Shown in pieces: positions 47,125 to 56,448 of a stretch of 64,000 nt of DNA. The DNA is from JBDWFY01 sp964291365 (GTDB lineage Bacteria; Pseudomonadota; Alphaproteobacteria; Rhizobiales; Stappiaceae): contig OZ219989.1 in NCBI GenBank assembly GCA_964291365.2, positions 1,860,001-1,924,000 on the forward strand, read 5' to 3'. Below the pieces are notes generated by a model. The model was not told where the DNA came from. It worked only from the letters and a program-made list of their open reading frames with translations, and ran no database searches. Numbering within the stretch: the first letter of the stretch is position 1; the number at the start of each line of letters is the position of its first letter. A program made the position numbers and the translations under genes.

Positions 47125-47659
47125 CTCAAGATTCGGGATAGTAATTGAAATAAATACAAAAGTATTATATAAGTTCGCATTACCTAGCTCAAGATCAGGT
47201 TCAAAATTATCTACAGATACCTAACGTTGAATCAAAAAAATGGTCTCGAAATGAATCAAATTTGATATTATGTGAAAAATTTCTAATAAATGTACTGATT
47301 TTTTCAGTCACAACGATACTATAATAAATATAGGGGCTTAAAAGTAAATATAAAGTACATGTTGTCACAACATGAATTTTTCCGAATCACGACACTAACC
47401 CCTTGATTTTACTGGGTTTAGGTGTCAAAAAAACCAGAAATTGACCCTCCAACTGTCGAACTTGGATATTATACATAGAATATATTCCCGAATTACTACT
47501 ATTCTCAAAAGATTTATCACATAAGAAACAATCTTTGTAACAATTTTGTGATTTTGATCAATTCTGAAACTCAAATTCTGTGAACCAAGAATTCTACTTG
47601 CAAATTTTATCATTTCATATTAATATATTACCTTAGTTCAAACCTACTAAAGAAATTAA
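47125..47659. other. Intergenic region between the transposase and mutA
   Basis: 535 AT-rich bases. Contains a 72-base segment bounded by AGGGGCTTA (47332-47340) and TAACCCCT (47396-47403), with a 17-nt palindrome in its left half. The mutA promoter must lie near 47560-47650. No gene seen. Confidence 0.45.
47332..47403. repeat. Short element with inverted ends and a central 17-nt palindrome
   Basis: AGGGGCTTA at the left faces TAACCCCT at the right (8-9 bases, one mismatch), and CATGTTGTCACAACATG at 47358-47374 is a perfect palindrome with 8-bp arms. It may be an IS end, a regulatory dyad for the mutA operon, or a miniature element. Confidence 0.4.
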
Positions 47660-49618
47660 GTGGCATTGAAAATGTTTAGAGCAGATCTGGATTCATCAGG
47701 CGGTCAAGAATGGCTATCTTCGGTTAAAAAAGTGCTGAAAGATAAAGAGTTTGAAATTTTAAATACCGATACGCTTGAACAAATTAAAATTGAACCGCTG
47801 TATGCTGACAATTTGAAAACCAATCCAATTATTGGACGCAAACAAGGAACTCCCTGGCATATCGTTCAACGCGTTGATTCTGGATCTGTCAATAGCATTA
47901 ACCAAGAACTTAAATTAGCAATATTAGGTGGTTGTAACTATTTTGATTTGGTGCTTCCCGATGCACCAGTTGCGTATTCACGCGGAATACAGCTTAGCCG
48001 AATTGATGATTTGGAGCAGCTGCTTACAGGGATTGATATCACTGAATTAGTAATTCGAATTACGGGTGGTTTAGATACATTGCCATTGACCGCGGCAATT
48101 TTACATTATGCTGACAAATTAGGAACGCAAATAGATAATTTATCTATTGAACAATCGATTGACTTAACATTGAACAAATTTGGATGTGTAAATAGGGATG
48201 AAGCACTCCTACGTATGCAATACTTATGTGGACAGTGGAATAGTTTAGAGGAAAAAAGTAACTGTAACAAATATCTCGCGGTTGATGCGCGGATTTGGCA
48301 TAATGCTGGCGCAAATAATGTTGTTGAATTAGCATTATGTACTTCACAGTTTGTAGAAACACTGCGGCTAAGTGAAAATAAAGAAATTGGACCAAATAGA
48401 ATAATTGATAACATTACTGTTGCACTAGCTGCCGGTGTCAATCAATTTGCCAATATTGCGAAATTTCGTTCAATTCGTATTTTGTTAAATAGCGTTTTAG
48501 AGCATTGCAAAATTAACCCTATTCCCATTCCAATCCACGCCGAAAGTTCGTGGCGAATGATGTCCATTCATGATCCATGGGTAAATTTGTTGCGAACTAC
48601 GATTGCATGTTTTTCAGCAGGTATCGGTGGCGCAGATAGTATCGCAATTTTACCATATTCGTATGTACTTGGTAATAACTCATTGGCGAATCGCTTAACC
48701 CGTAATACGCAAAGAATTTTGTTAGAAGAATCCAATCTAGCCGTTGTTTCTGACCCTGCTGCTGGGTCTGGGATTATTGAGGAGTTAACACAGCAATATT
48801 GCGATCAAGCGTGGGAGATGTTCCAAAAAATCGAGCAAATTGGTGGATTATTTGAGGCTAACAAAGCTGGTTTCATTCACGAAGTCATCAAAATCAATGA
48901 ACAACATCGGTCAGAAGATATTGAAACTGCACACCTAAAAATAACTGGTGTTAACTCATTTCCAAATATCTCTGAAGTATCTCCTGAAATTGAAGAGATA
49001 TCAGCACCAATTGAAGGGGAATTAGATTCAAATTTTCAAAATGTAAGTGAAAATTCCAATGATTGGTATGCGAAAATTGCAGAGAAAACCGCTGAAACTG
49101 GAATTATTCCTGCAAATTTTGAAGCATTTGAAGTACCTACTACAGAACGACAAATCACATTATCAAGATTATCACAGCCATTTGAAGAGTTACGATTAAG
49201 AGCTGAACAATTAACGTCAAAGGGACAGAAACCAGAAATCTTTATTGCTGGTCTAGGAAGCCCCGCGCAATTTACCAAAAGTATCACATTTGCCAAAAGT
49301 TTTTTTGAATCAGCAGGAATTGCATCAACCGGAAATCATATCACCCAGTCTCCAACTGAACTAATTGATGTCATCAAAATGAGCAAATCAAGCTTTATTT
49401 GTCTTGGTTCAAACAAAGAAGGGTTTGATGAATTTGGACCCGAGTTAGCCAAGGCATTGAGGGAAATAGCTATCAACAAAATCTATATTGTTGGCCAACA
49501 TTCAAAATTACTCGAAAGTTTATTCAATTTTGTAAATTTAGAATTTATCTACCAAGGTTGTAATATGATTACGATCCTGAATAATGCCCTTGAATCAATC
49601 GACCAAAGCAACAACTAG
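47660..49618 (+). CDS. mutA: Methylmalonyl-CoA mutase small (beta) subunit
   Basis: 652 residues. The small subunit mirrors the catalytic one without a working B12 site: GRKQGTPWHIVQRV replaces the catalytic segment, and the C-terminal flavodoxin-like domain (IFIAGLGSPAQFTKSITF) lacks the DxHxxG cobalamin loop. ESSWRMMSIHDPWVNLLRTT and GIGGADSIAILPYS are characteristic. It pairs with the large subunit to turn methylmalonyl-CoA into succinyl-CoA, the entry of propionate, Val and Ile carbon into the TCA cycle. Starts at GTG 47660. Followed by mutB after 27 bases. Confidence 0.92.
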   Translation: MALKMFRADLDSSGGQEWLSSVKKVLKDKEFEILNTDTLEQIKIEPLYADNLKTNPIIGRKQGTPWHIVQRVDSGSVNSINQELKLAILGGCNYFDLVLPDAPVAYSRGIQLSRIDDLEQLLTGIDITELVIRITGGLDTLPLTAAILHYADKLGTQIDNLSIEQSIDLTLNKFGCVNRDEALLRMQYLCGQWNSLEEKSNCNKYLAVDARIWHNAGANNVVELALCTSQFVETLRLSENKEIGPNRIIDNITVALAAGVNQFANIAKFRSIRILLNSVLEHCKINPIPIPIHAESSWRMMSIHDPWVNLLRTTIACFSAGIGGADSIAILPYSYVLGNNSLANRLTRNTQRILLEESNLAVVSDPAAGSGIIEELTQQYCDQAWEMFQKIEQIGGLFEANKAGFIHEVIKINEQHRSEDIETAHLKITGVNSFPNISEVSPEIEEISAPIEGELDSNFQNVSENSNDWYAKIAEKTAETGIIPANFEAFEVPTTERQITLSRLSQPFEELRLRAEQLTSKGQKPEIFIAGLGSPAQFTKSITFAKSFFESAGIASTGNHITQSPTELIDVIKMSKSSFICLGSNKEGFDEFGPELAKALREIAINKIYIVGQHSKLLESLFNFVNLEFIYQGCNMITILNNALESIDQSNN

Positions 49619-49645
49619 TAATTCCACAAATAGAGGAAAGCAGTT

Positions 49646-51790
49646 ATGCAAGAAATTCCAAATTTTGCATCCTTGCCATTGTCCAAAAAACTAGCACCAG
49701 TGCAAATTGAAGAGGATACTGGGTGGGAAACACCTGAAGGGATTCGAGTTCAACCGGTATATAACCACTGTGAGTTGTTAAAGATAAACCATTTGGGAAG
49801 TTGGCCAGGTTTGTCACCTTATGTACGTGGTCCCTATCCTACAATGTATGTGCAACAGCCTTGGACTATTCGACAATACGCGGGTTTTTCAACGGCTGAA
49901 GACTCAAATGCGTTTTATCGTAGAAATCTTGCCGCTGGTCAAAAAGGGTTATCAGTTGCGTTTGATTTACCAACCCATCGTGGATACGATTCCGATCATC
50001 CACGTGTTGCAGGTGATGTTGGTATGGCGGGTGTTGCAATTGATTCAATCTTGGATATGGAGATATTATTCAATGCAATTCCGCTAGATCAAACCAGTGT
50101 TTCAATGACTATGAATGGTGCCGTATTACCAATTTTAGCACTATTTATAGTTGCAGGAGAAGAACAAGGTGTTCCGATTGCAAAACTTTCAGGGACCATT
50201 CAGAACGATATTTTAAAGGAGTTTATGGTTCGTAATACCTATATCTATCCCCCTACCCCATCAATGCGCATTATTTCGGATATATTTGCTTATACCTCTG
50301 AATTTATGCCCAAGTTTAATTCAATTTCTATTTCCGGTTACCACATGCAGGAAGCTGGTGCGACTGCTGATTTAGAATTAGCATATACCATTGCTGATGG
50401 AATAGAATACGCTCGCACTGGTGTAAAGGCCGGACTTGATATAGATAAGTTTGCCCCTCGACTTTCATTTTTTTGGGCAATCGGAATGAATTTTTTTATG
50501 GAAGTCGCAAAATTACGCGCCGCGCGTTTAATTTGGGCGCAATTGATGAAACAAGAATTCTCACCTCAAAACCCAAAATCATTATCACTTCGTACTCATT
50601 CACAAACATCAGGTTGGTCATTGACAGCACAAGATGTGTTCAATAATGTGATTCGTACGACCATTGAAGCCATGGCCGCAACACAAGGTCATACCCAATC
50701 CTTACACACCAATTCACTCGATGAGGCCCTGGCATTACCGACAGATTTCTCGGCAAGGATTGCTCGAAACACCCAACTATTTTTACAACAAGAAAGCGGT
50801 ACTACTCGTGTAATAGACCCTTGGGGTGGTTCGTTTTACTTAGAAAAATTGACGCAAGATTTAGCTGAAAAATCACTTTCTCATATTGAAGAAATTGAAA
50901 GTTTAGGGGGAATGGCAAAAGCTATTGAGAAGGGCATCCCCAAACTAAGGATTGAGGAAGCCGCGGCACGAACACAAGCGCGTATTGATACGAAAGTGCA
51001 AACTGTTGTTGGAGTAAATAAATATCAACCTTCCAGTGAAGAACCCATTGAAGTATTGCAAGTATCAAATCAAGAGGTCATGCAAAGTCAAATTCGTAAA
51101 CTAGAAAAATTACGTAATGAACGGAATGAAAATAGCACTCAACAAGCACTTGATGAATTGACATCGGCCGCTAAATCTGGTAATGGAAATCTGTTAGATT
51201 TATCAATCAAAGCTGCGCGTGTTCGCGCAACAGTTGGTGAAATTTCGTACGCATTGGAAAAAGTATTTAGTCGTCATCAAGCACAAACTCAAACCATTTC
51301 TGGAGTCTACAAAAGAGAAGCTGGACAAATGAATGATCAAATCAAAGAAGTTCAAAAATTAGCGAAAACATTTGAACAGAATGATGGCCGTCGACCTAGA
51401 ATTCTGGTTGCAAAAATGGGACAAGATGGTCACGATAGAGGTCAAAAGGTGATTGCATCGTCATTTGCGGATTTGGGTTTTGATGTGGATGTTGGAGCAT
51501 TATTTGCAACTCCAGAAGAAGCCGCTCACCAAGCTATAGAGAATGATGTTCATATCATTGGAGTCTCTTCGCTTGCGGCTGGACATTTAACTTTAGTACC
51601 AGAGTTACACCACGCGTTATCTAAACTCAAACGAGAAGATATTATGATCGTCGTCGGTGGTGTAATACCACCGCAAGATTACGACGCAATATACAAGGCT
51701 GGCGCAACGGCAATTTTTCCACCAGGTACAAATATCGCAGAAGCGGCAATGGATTTAATTGAAAAACTAAATAAGAAATTTGGCTATTAA
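49646..51790 (+). CDS. mutB: Methylmalonyl-CoA mutase large (alpha) subunit
   Basis: 714 residues, coenzyme-B12-dependent. The TIM-barrel N-terminal part has MYVQQPWTIRQYAGFSTAE and GLSVAFDLPTHRGYDSDH; the C-terminal B12-binding domain has AKMGQDGHDRGQKVIASSF with the cobalt-ligating histidine (DGHDRG), then GFDVDVG and VVGGVIPPQDY. Length is normal for the catalytic subunit. GAGGAAAGC precedes the ATG. In operon with mutA and meaB. Confidence 0.97.
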   Translation: MQEIPNFASLPLSKKLAPVQIEEDTGWETPEGIRVQPVYNHCELLKINHLGSWPGLSPYVRGPYPTMYVQQPWTIRQYAGFSTAEDSNAFYRRNLAAGQKGLSVAFDLPTHRGYDSDHPRVAGDVGMAGVAIDSILDMEILFNAIPLDQTSVSMTMNGAVLPILALFIVAGEEQGVPIAKLSGTIQNDILKEFMVRNTYIYPPTPSMRIISDIFAYTSEFMPKFNSISISGYHMQEAGATADLELAYTIADGIEYARTGVKAGLDIDKFAPRLSFFWAIGMNFFMEVAKLRAARLIWAQLMKQEFSPQNPKSLSLRTHSQTSGWSLTAQDVFNNVIRTTIEAMAATQGHTQSLHTNSLDEALALPTDFSARIARNTQLFLQQESGTTRVIDPWGGSFYLEKLTQDLAEKSLSHIEEIESLGGMAKAIEKGIPKLRIEEAAARTQARIDTKVQTVVGVNKYQPSSEEPIEVLQVSNQEVMQSQIRKLEKLRNERNENSTQQALDELTSAAKSGNGNLLDLSIKAARVRATVGEISYALEKVFSRHQAQTQTISGVYKREAGQMNDQIKEVQKLAKTFEQNDGRRPRILVAKMGQDGHDRGQKVIASSFADLGFDVDVGALFATPEEAAHQAIENDVHIIGVSSLAAGHLTLVPELHHALSKLKREDIMIVVGGVIPPQDYDAIYKAGATAIFPPGTNIAEAAMDLIEKLNKKFGY

Positions 51791-51838
51791 TTTTGTAGTC
51801 GGGACATTATATTTGTTAACAGAAAGTATTTCACTAAC

Positions 51839-52825
51839 ATGAATATTACAAACACCGACTACCACGAAACAATTGATGCTATTCAATCTGGAGATAGATC
51901 GGCTTTAGCACAAGCTATCACTCTAGTTGAATCAAAGCGAAATGATCACAGAGAACAAGCGAAGAAAATTATCCAACAAATTATCCCACTTACAGGGAAT
52001 TCAATCAGAGTTGGAATTACCGGGGTTCCTGGTGCTGGTAAATCAACACTTATCGACCAACTGGGAATAAATCTTACCGAAGTAGGTCACAAAATCGCAG
52101 TCTTAACGATAGACCCATCTTCAACCCGCAGTGGTGGTTCAATTTTAGGTGATAAAACCCGCATGACAAAATTGGCTACCATTAAAAATGCTTTCATCCG
52201 ACCTTCACCAACTGCTGGCACTCTTGGTGGAGTCGCGGCGAAAACCAGAGAAACTATGTTGCTTTGCGAGGCCGCTGGATATGATGTAGTGCTAGTTGAA
52301 ACTGTTGGTATTGGACAATCTGAAACAACTGTTGAAGAAATGGTCGACTTTTTTCTTACAGTTTTAATAGCGGGAGCTGGTGATGAATTACAGGGAATTA
52401 AGAAAGGTGTATTAGAAATTTCTGACATGATTGTAGTTAACAAAGCCGATGGTGAAGGTAAAATAAGTGCTGAATCTGCGGCATCAAATTATCGATCTGC
52501 ATTGAATATTCTAACTCCAAAATCTGCGACTTGGATTCCACCAGTGATTTCAGTCTCTGGTATAGAAAATGAAAATTTGGATTTACTTTGGAACAATATT
52601 ATAAATTTTCATAAAATTATGAAAGAATCAGGAAAATTAATAGAGAAAAGGAAATTACAACAGGTAAATTGGTTATGGTCATTATTAAATGAGCAGGTTT
52701 TAGATCGAATTCAATGCGATCCCCAAAATGCCGACAAAATAAAAAATTTAGAACAGAATGTTCGTGAAGGTAATATAATCGCATCTGTAGCCGTTGCTGA
52801 AATTCTGGATTCTTTAAATCTTTAG
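51839..52825 (+). CDS. meaB: MeaB/ArgK-type GTPase, mutase chaperone
   Basis: 328 residues of the G3E P-loop GTPases. MeaB guards methylmalonyl-CoA mutase: it gates B12 loading and protects the enzyme from inactivation. Motifs: P-loop GVPGAGKSTLID, switch region LTIDPSSTRSGGSILGDKTR, LVETVGIGQSE and base-specific VVNKADGEG. Third gene of the mutA-mutB-meaB operon, 48 bases after mutB. Confidence 0.96.
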   Translation: MNITNTDYHETIDAIQSGDRSALAQAITLVESKRNDHREQAKKIIQQIIPLTGNSIRVGITGVPGAGKSTLIDQLGINLTEVGHKIAVLTIDPSSTRSGGSILGDKTRMTKLATIKNAFIRPSPTAGTLGGVAAKTRETMLLCEAAGYDVVLVETVGIGQSETTVEEMVDFFLTVLIAGAGDELQGIKKGVLEISDMIVVNKADGEGKISAESAASNYRSALNILTPKSATWIPPVISVSGIENENLDLLWNNIINFHKIMKESGKLIEKRKLQQVNWLWSLLNEQVLDRIQCDPQNADKIKNLEQNVREGNIIASVAVAEILDSLNL

Positions 52826-52893
52826 TGGTTACTAGGTATAACAATAATTAAATTCTGAATTTCAAGTTAATTTTTCATATCTCAATAATCTCA

Positions 52894-54054
52894 CTATTGA
52901 CAACTTAGATATTCAGATAGCTTTGACAATGCTTCGTCAATAATTTCATCTCGTTTACAAAAACAAAATCTTATGCATGACATCGGAATATCATTAACAT
53001 AAAATGCAGATATTGGAACTGAGGCTACCCCTGCTTCTCTAGTTAATCGCTCAGCAATCTCTGCATCGTTGTTCCCTAAATTGAATTTGGTAAAGTCGCA
53101 TGTGACAAAATAAGTCCCTTCGCACGGTAAAGTTGGAACTCCCATACCATTTAATCCTGCGACTATTCGATCTCTTTTAGCCTGCATCTCCAACTTAAGT
53201 GTATCAAAGTACGACTGTTCTTTTTCAAGTCCAAATGAAACAGCTACTTGCAAATTAGGTGGAGTCGTAAAGGTAACAAATTGATGGGCTTTTGAAATAG
53301 GTGCTAGTAAATTTGCAGATGCGGTGATATATCCAACCTTCCATCCTGTTAATGAAAATGTTTTTCCTGCAGAACCGATACGTACTGTTCGCTCGCGCAT
53401 CCCTTCAAAAGTCATTAGTGGCTTGTGACTTTTGTTATCAAAAATTATATGTTCGTATACTTCATCACAAAGTGCATACACGTCATATTTAATACACAGT
53501 TCAGCAATTTTTGCTAATTCATTTTCATTAAATACTTTCGCCGCCGGATTCATTGGGTTGTTTAATAGAATCAATTTAGTTCTATCACTAAATACATTTT
53601 CAAGTTCATCGAAATTCAACTGCCAATTTGGAGGAGTTAATTGTAAAGTTTTGACCTTACCACCGGCTCGACGAACTAATGGAAGATAGCAATCATATAA
53701 CGGTTCAATTAGGATTACCTCATCACCTTCCTCAACAATAGCAAAAATTGAATCACATAATGCTTCTGTTGCACCAGATGTGATTAATACTTCAGTCTTC
53801 CAATCAATATCTAACCCATAAAATCGTTTATTGCAATTCGCAACAGCCTGTCGTAACTCAGTTATCCCAAGCATAGGAGGATATTGATTAGATTCAGTTA
53901 AAATTGAATCCGAAGCAACTTTTCGAATATCCTCTGGGCCATCAACATCAGGAAACCCTTGACCTAAATTTATGGCATTAGTTTCAATGGCGAGTCGAGA
54001 CATCGTCTCAAAAATTGTCGTTGGTACGCCGGTAAAAACAGAATTGGTTGACAT
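52894..54054 (-). CDS. Class I/II PLP aminotransferase (KAT/YbdL-like)
   Basis: 386 residues, fold type I. NLGQGFPDVDGPEDI at the N-terminus, LITSGATEALCDSIF, the substrate-carboxylate region NNPMNPAAKVF, and the PLP lysine in GSAGKTFSLTGWKVGY (about residue 233) match the kynurenine-aminotransferase/YbdL group, which use methionine, glutamine or aromatic amino acids. The C-terminal arginine is in MSCIRFCFCKRD. GAGGG precedes the ATG. Converges with meaB. Confidence 0.88.
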   Translation of the reverse strand: MSTNSVFTGVPTTIFETMSRLAIETNAINLGQGFPDVDGPEDIRKVASDSILTESNQYPPMLGITELRQAVANCNKRFYGLDIDWKTEVLITSGATEALCDSIFAIVEEGDEVILIEPLYDCYLPLVRRAGGKVKTLQLTPPNWQLNFDELENVFSDRTKLILLNNPMNPAAKVFNENELAKIAELCIKYDVYALCDEVYEHIIFDNKSHKPLMTFEGMRERTVRIGSAGKTFSLTGWKVGYITASANLLAPISKAHQFVTFTTPPNLQVAVSFGLEKEQSYFDTLKLEMQAKRDRIVAGLNGMGVPTLPCEGTYFVTCDFTKFNLGNNDAEIAERLTREAGVASVPISAFYVNDIPMSCIRFCFCKRDEIIDEALSKLSEYLSCQ

Positions 54055-54151
54055 TATACCCTCATATAAAACTTTCTAATAAAAAGCTCACTCTAATATA
54101 AATCAATCAAAATTTTGGATTTAACTTTACTTGAATCCTAAAACATTCAAC

Positions 54152-55807
54152 CTATTTTTGCGAATGCTCCCAATTAGGATTAATCCAAGGTTGTTGCATT
54201 GAAGCAGGTAATGTATCTTTTCCAAGAATATGGTCTGCCGCCTTTTCTCCAACCATAATTGATGGCGCGTTAATGTTACCATTTGTTATTATTGGAAAAA
54301 TTGAACTATCTACAACTCTAAGGTTATCAACTCCAATTACTTTACACTCTGGGTCAACCACCGCTGTTTTATCATTTGTATTTCCCATTCTACAAGTACC
54401 ACAAGGATGATATGCACTCTCTACATTTGACCGAATAAACTCATTTAAATCTTCATCACTTTGACAAGCTGAATCTGGTTGGATTGCCACTCCTCTGAAT
54501 TCATCAAATGCTTGTTGTCCGAATATTTCGCGAGTTAATTTTATGCAGGTACGAAAATCCTCCCAATCTTCATCAAGACTCATGTAATTAAACAAAATTG
54601 ATGGTTTATCATTAGGATTAGCAGATTTGAGTTGAACATATCCGCGTGATTTTGACTGCATTGGTCCAACATGGACTTGGAAACCATGCTGATCTACCGA
54701 AAATTTGCCGTCATAACGGACTGCAATAGGTAAAAAATGGAATTGAATATCAGGATACTTAATTCCAGCTTTTGAACGTATAAACGCACAAGTTTCAAAA
54801 TGATTTGATGCACCTAATCCAGACTTTGTCAACATCCATTGTAGGCCAATTTTTGCTTTTGAGAAAAGGTTCCAATGTTTAAACAATGAGATTGGTTTAA
54901 TACATGCCTGCTGAATATACAACTCCAGATGGTCTTGCAAATTCTGTCCAATTCCTATTCTATCAACAAGTACTTCAATACCGTGACTCACTAAATGCTC
55001 AGCAGAACCAATACCAGAGAGCATAAGAATTTTTGGTGAATTAACAGATGAAGCTGATAATATCACTTCTTTATTTGCCATTACTCTTTCAATTTTCTGT
55101 CCTCGTTCATATTCAACACCAATTGCTTTTAAACCATCAAACAATACCTTTCGCACAAATGCTCGTTTTATTAACCGAACATTTGGACGTTTTAGTGCCG
55201 GTTTCAAATACGCGTTTGCCGCGGACCAACGACGACCTTGAAATACAGTCATCTCCATATCACCAAAACCTTCTTGCTGACTCCCATTGTAATCTGCAGT
55301 GATTGGGTAATCTGCCATTTTCCCGGCATTTACAAAGGCATTATAAAGTGGATTCGCTTTTGCACCTCGAGTGACATGAAGTGGACCAGCTTCTCCTCTC
55401 CACCCCTGTTCTCCACCATGACTGCTTTCCATTCGATTAAAGTAAGGTAATACATCACGGAACGCCCAGCCACTTGCACCAACCTCGTACCACTTATCAT
55501 AAATACAAGCATGACCACGTACATACACCATTCCATTAATTGAAGATGACCCCCCTACTACCTTTCCTCTTGGTGTTGCAAGTTGTCGACCACCTAAATG
55601 TGGTTCTGGTTCACTCCAAAATCCCCAGTCGTATTTTGGCATATTCATCGGATAAGATAAAGCCGCGGGCATTTGAACCAAGGGACCCTTGTCATGTCCA
55701 CCATACTCAAGCAAAAGTACTTTATTGTTAGGATTTTCACTCAACCGATACACCAATGCGCATCCAGCCGATCCAGCTCCAACGATAATGTAATCAGGAG
55801 AATTCAT
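54152..55807 (-). CDS. GMC-family FAD oxidoreductase (BetA-like)
   Basis: 551 residues. FAD motif IIVGAGSAGCALVYRLSE near residue 6, GKVVGGSSSINGMVYVRGHA (GMC signature 1), VNSPKILMLSGIG (signature 2), and AYHPCGTCRMGN with the catalytic histidine. The length, the YVRGHA and the C-terminal WINPNWE match choline dehydrogenase-type enzymes better than the 19073 gene does, but no betaine-aldehyde dehydrogenase or BetI is nearby. A second GMC protein in this window. Lies downstream of the RloAB module on the same strand. Confidence 0.9.
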   Translation of the reverse strand: MNSPDYIIVGAGSAGCALVYRLSENPNNKVLLLEYGGHDKGPLVQMPAALSYPMNMPKYDWGFWSEPEPHLGGRQLATPRGKVVGGSSSINGMVYVRGHACIYDKWYEVGASGWAFRDVLPYFNRMESSHGGEQGWRGEAGPLHVTRGAKANPLYNAFVNAGKMADYPITADYNGSQQEGFGDMEMTVFQGRRWSAANAYLKPALKRPNVRLIKRAFVRKVLFDGLKAIGVEYERGQKIERVMANKEVILSASSVNSPKILMLSGIGSAEHLVSHGIEVLVDRIGIGQNLQDHLELYIQQACIKPISLFKHWNLFSKAKIGLQWMLTKSGLGASNHFETCAFIRSKAGIKYPDIQFHFLPIAVRYDGKFSVDQHGFQVHVGPMQSKSRGYVQLKSANPNDKPSILFNYMSLDEDWEDFRTCIKLTREIFGQQAFDEFRGVAIQPDSACQSDEDLNEFIRSNVESAYHPCGTCRMGNTNDKTAVVDPECKVIGVDNLRVVDSSIFPIITNGNINAPSIMVGEKAADHILGKDTLPASMQQPWINPNWEHSQK

Positions 55808-55840
55808 ATACTTTGCATTCCGTTTAAATGTGATTGGAAA

Positions 55841-56443
55841 TTAGTCTTCAAAATACTTTTTTACAAGTTTATAAACAGATGTTACACCCGATGTCTTTGG
55901 CCATATTAAATCACCAGAGTCGTCCCTACACTCAGCACGATTGATTGCATCTCTTATGTGATGTATCTTAATAATATTAAAGTTATTGATTTCTTTGTTG
56001 CCACCATAATTGTCAAGATAATAACGTTTACATTTGCGAGAAGTTTCAAATATAGGTGGATCTTCCTCAAAATGAAGAATCAACCATATCTCAAATCACG
56101 GATTACTAGCTGCCGAAAATTTTTTCTCAGCACTTTGACACCAGTCAACAACAATTTCTTTATGCTTATTTGTCCATGTATTAACATCTGATACAATCCA
56201 AAATTCATCACTTTCATTCAATTCATCCTTATTTTGTTGGATGTATTCAACAAGATCTTCAAGTACACTTGGAGGTGCGGGACGATGTTCCCGCTCAATT
56301 GGTATAAGTAATTCACTTCCTAATTTGTAGTTCAAATAATTAAAATATGCTGGTTCGGTTTTGTTACCTTCAGTGGCAATGATTATTTGCTTTTTTTTAA
56401 CCTCAGGTAATTTATCTCTACGAAACGGTTGCTTTACTACCAT
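55841..56443 (-). pseudogene. RloB-family protein with one in-frame stop (AbiL-like effector)
   Basis: From ATG 56443 the frame runs 200 codons to 55841 with a TGA at codon 116 (56096-56098). The first part has ATEGNKTEPAYFNYL (the EGxxTEP motif), FWIVSDVNTWT; after the stop FEIWLILHFEED continues the family's SNPCFEIW segment, so the stop falls where homologues have a cysteine (TGC or TGT). A TGA from those is one base change. The gene begins 6 bases after the ATPase stop and its ribosome site GAGGAG is the last two codons (EE) of that gene, so the two are coupled. RloB is the second subunit of AbiL-type defence and is linked to restriction loci elsewhere. Confidence 0.82.
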
Positions 56444-56448
56444 AAAAT

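Noticed and set aside
47332..47403. Cobalamin riboswitch upstream of the B12-dependent mutase
   Set aside because: The structured part is far too short and no B12-box-like sequence was seen.
56096..56098. Selenocysteine or TGA-as-Trp recoding in RloB
   Set aside because: TGA ends several normal genes in this window (e.g. dctQ), homologues have Cys not Trp, and no SECIS-like structure was evident; a nonsense mutation is simpler.
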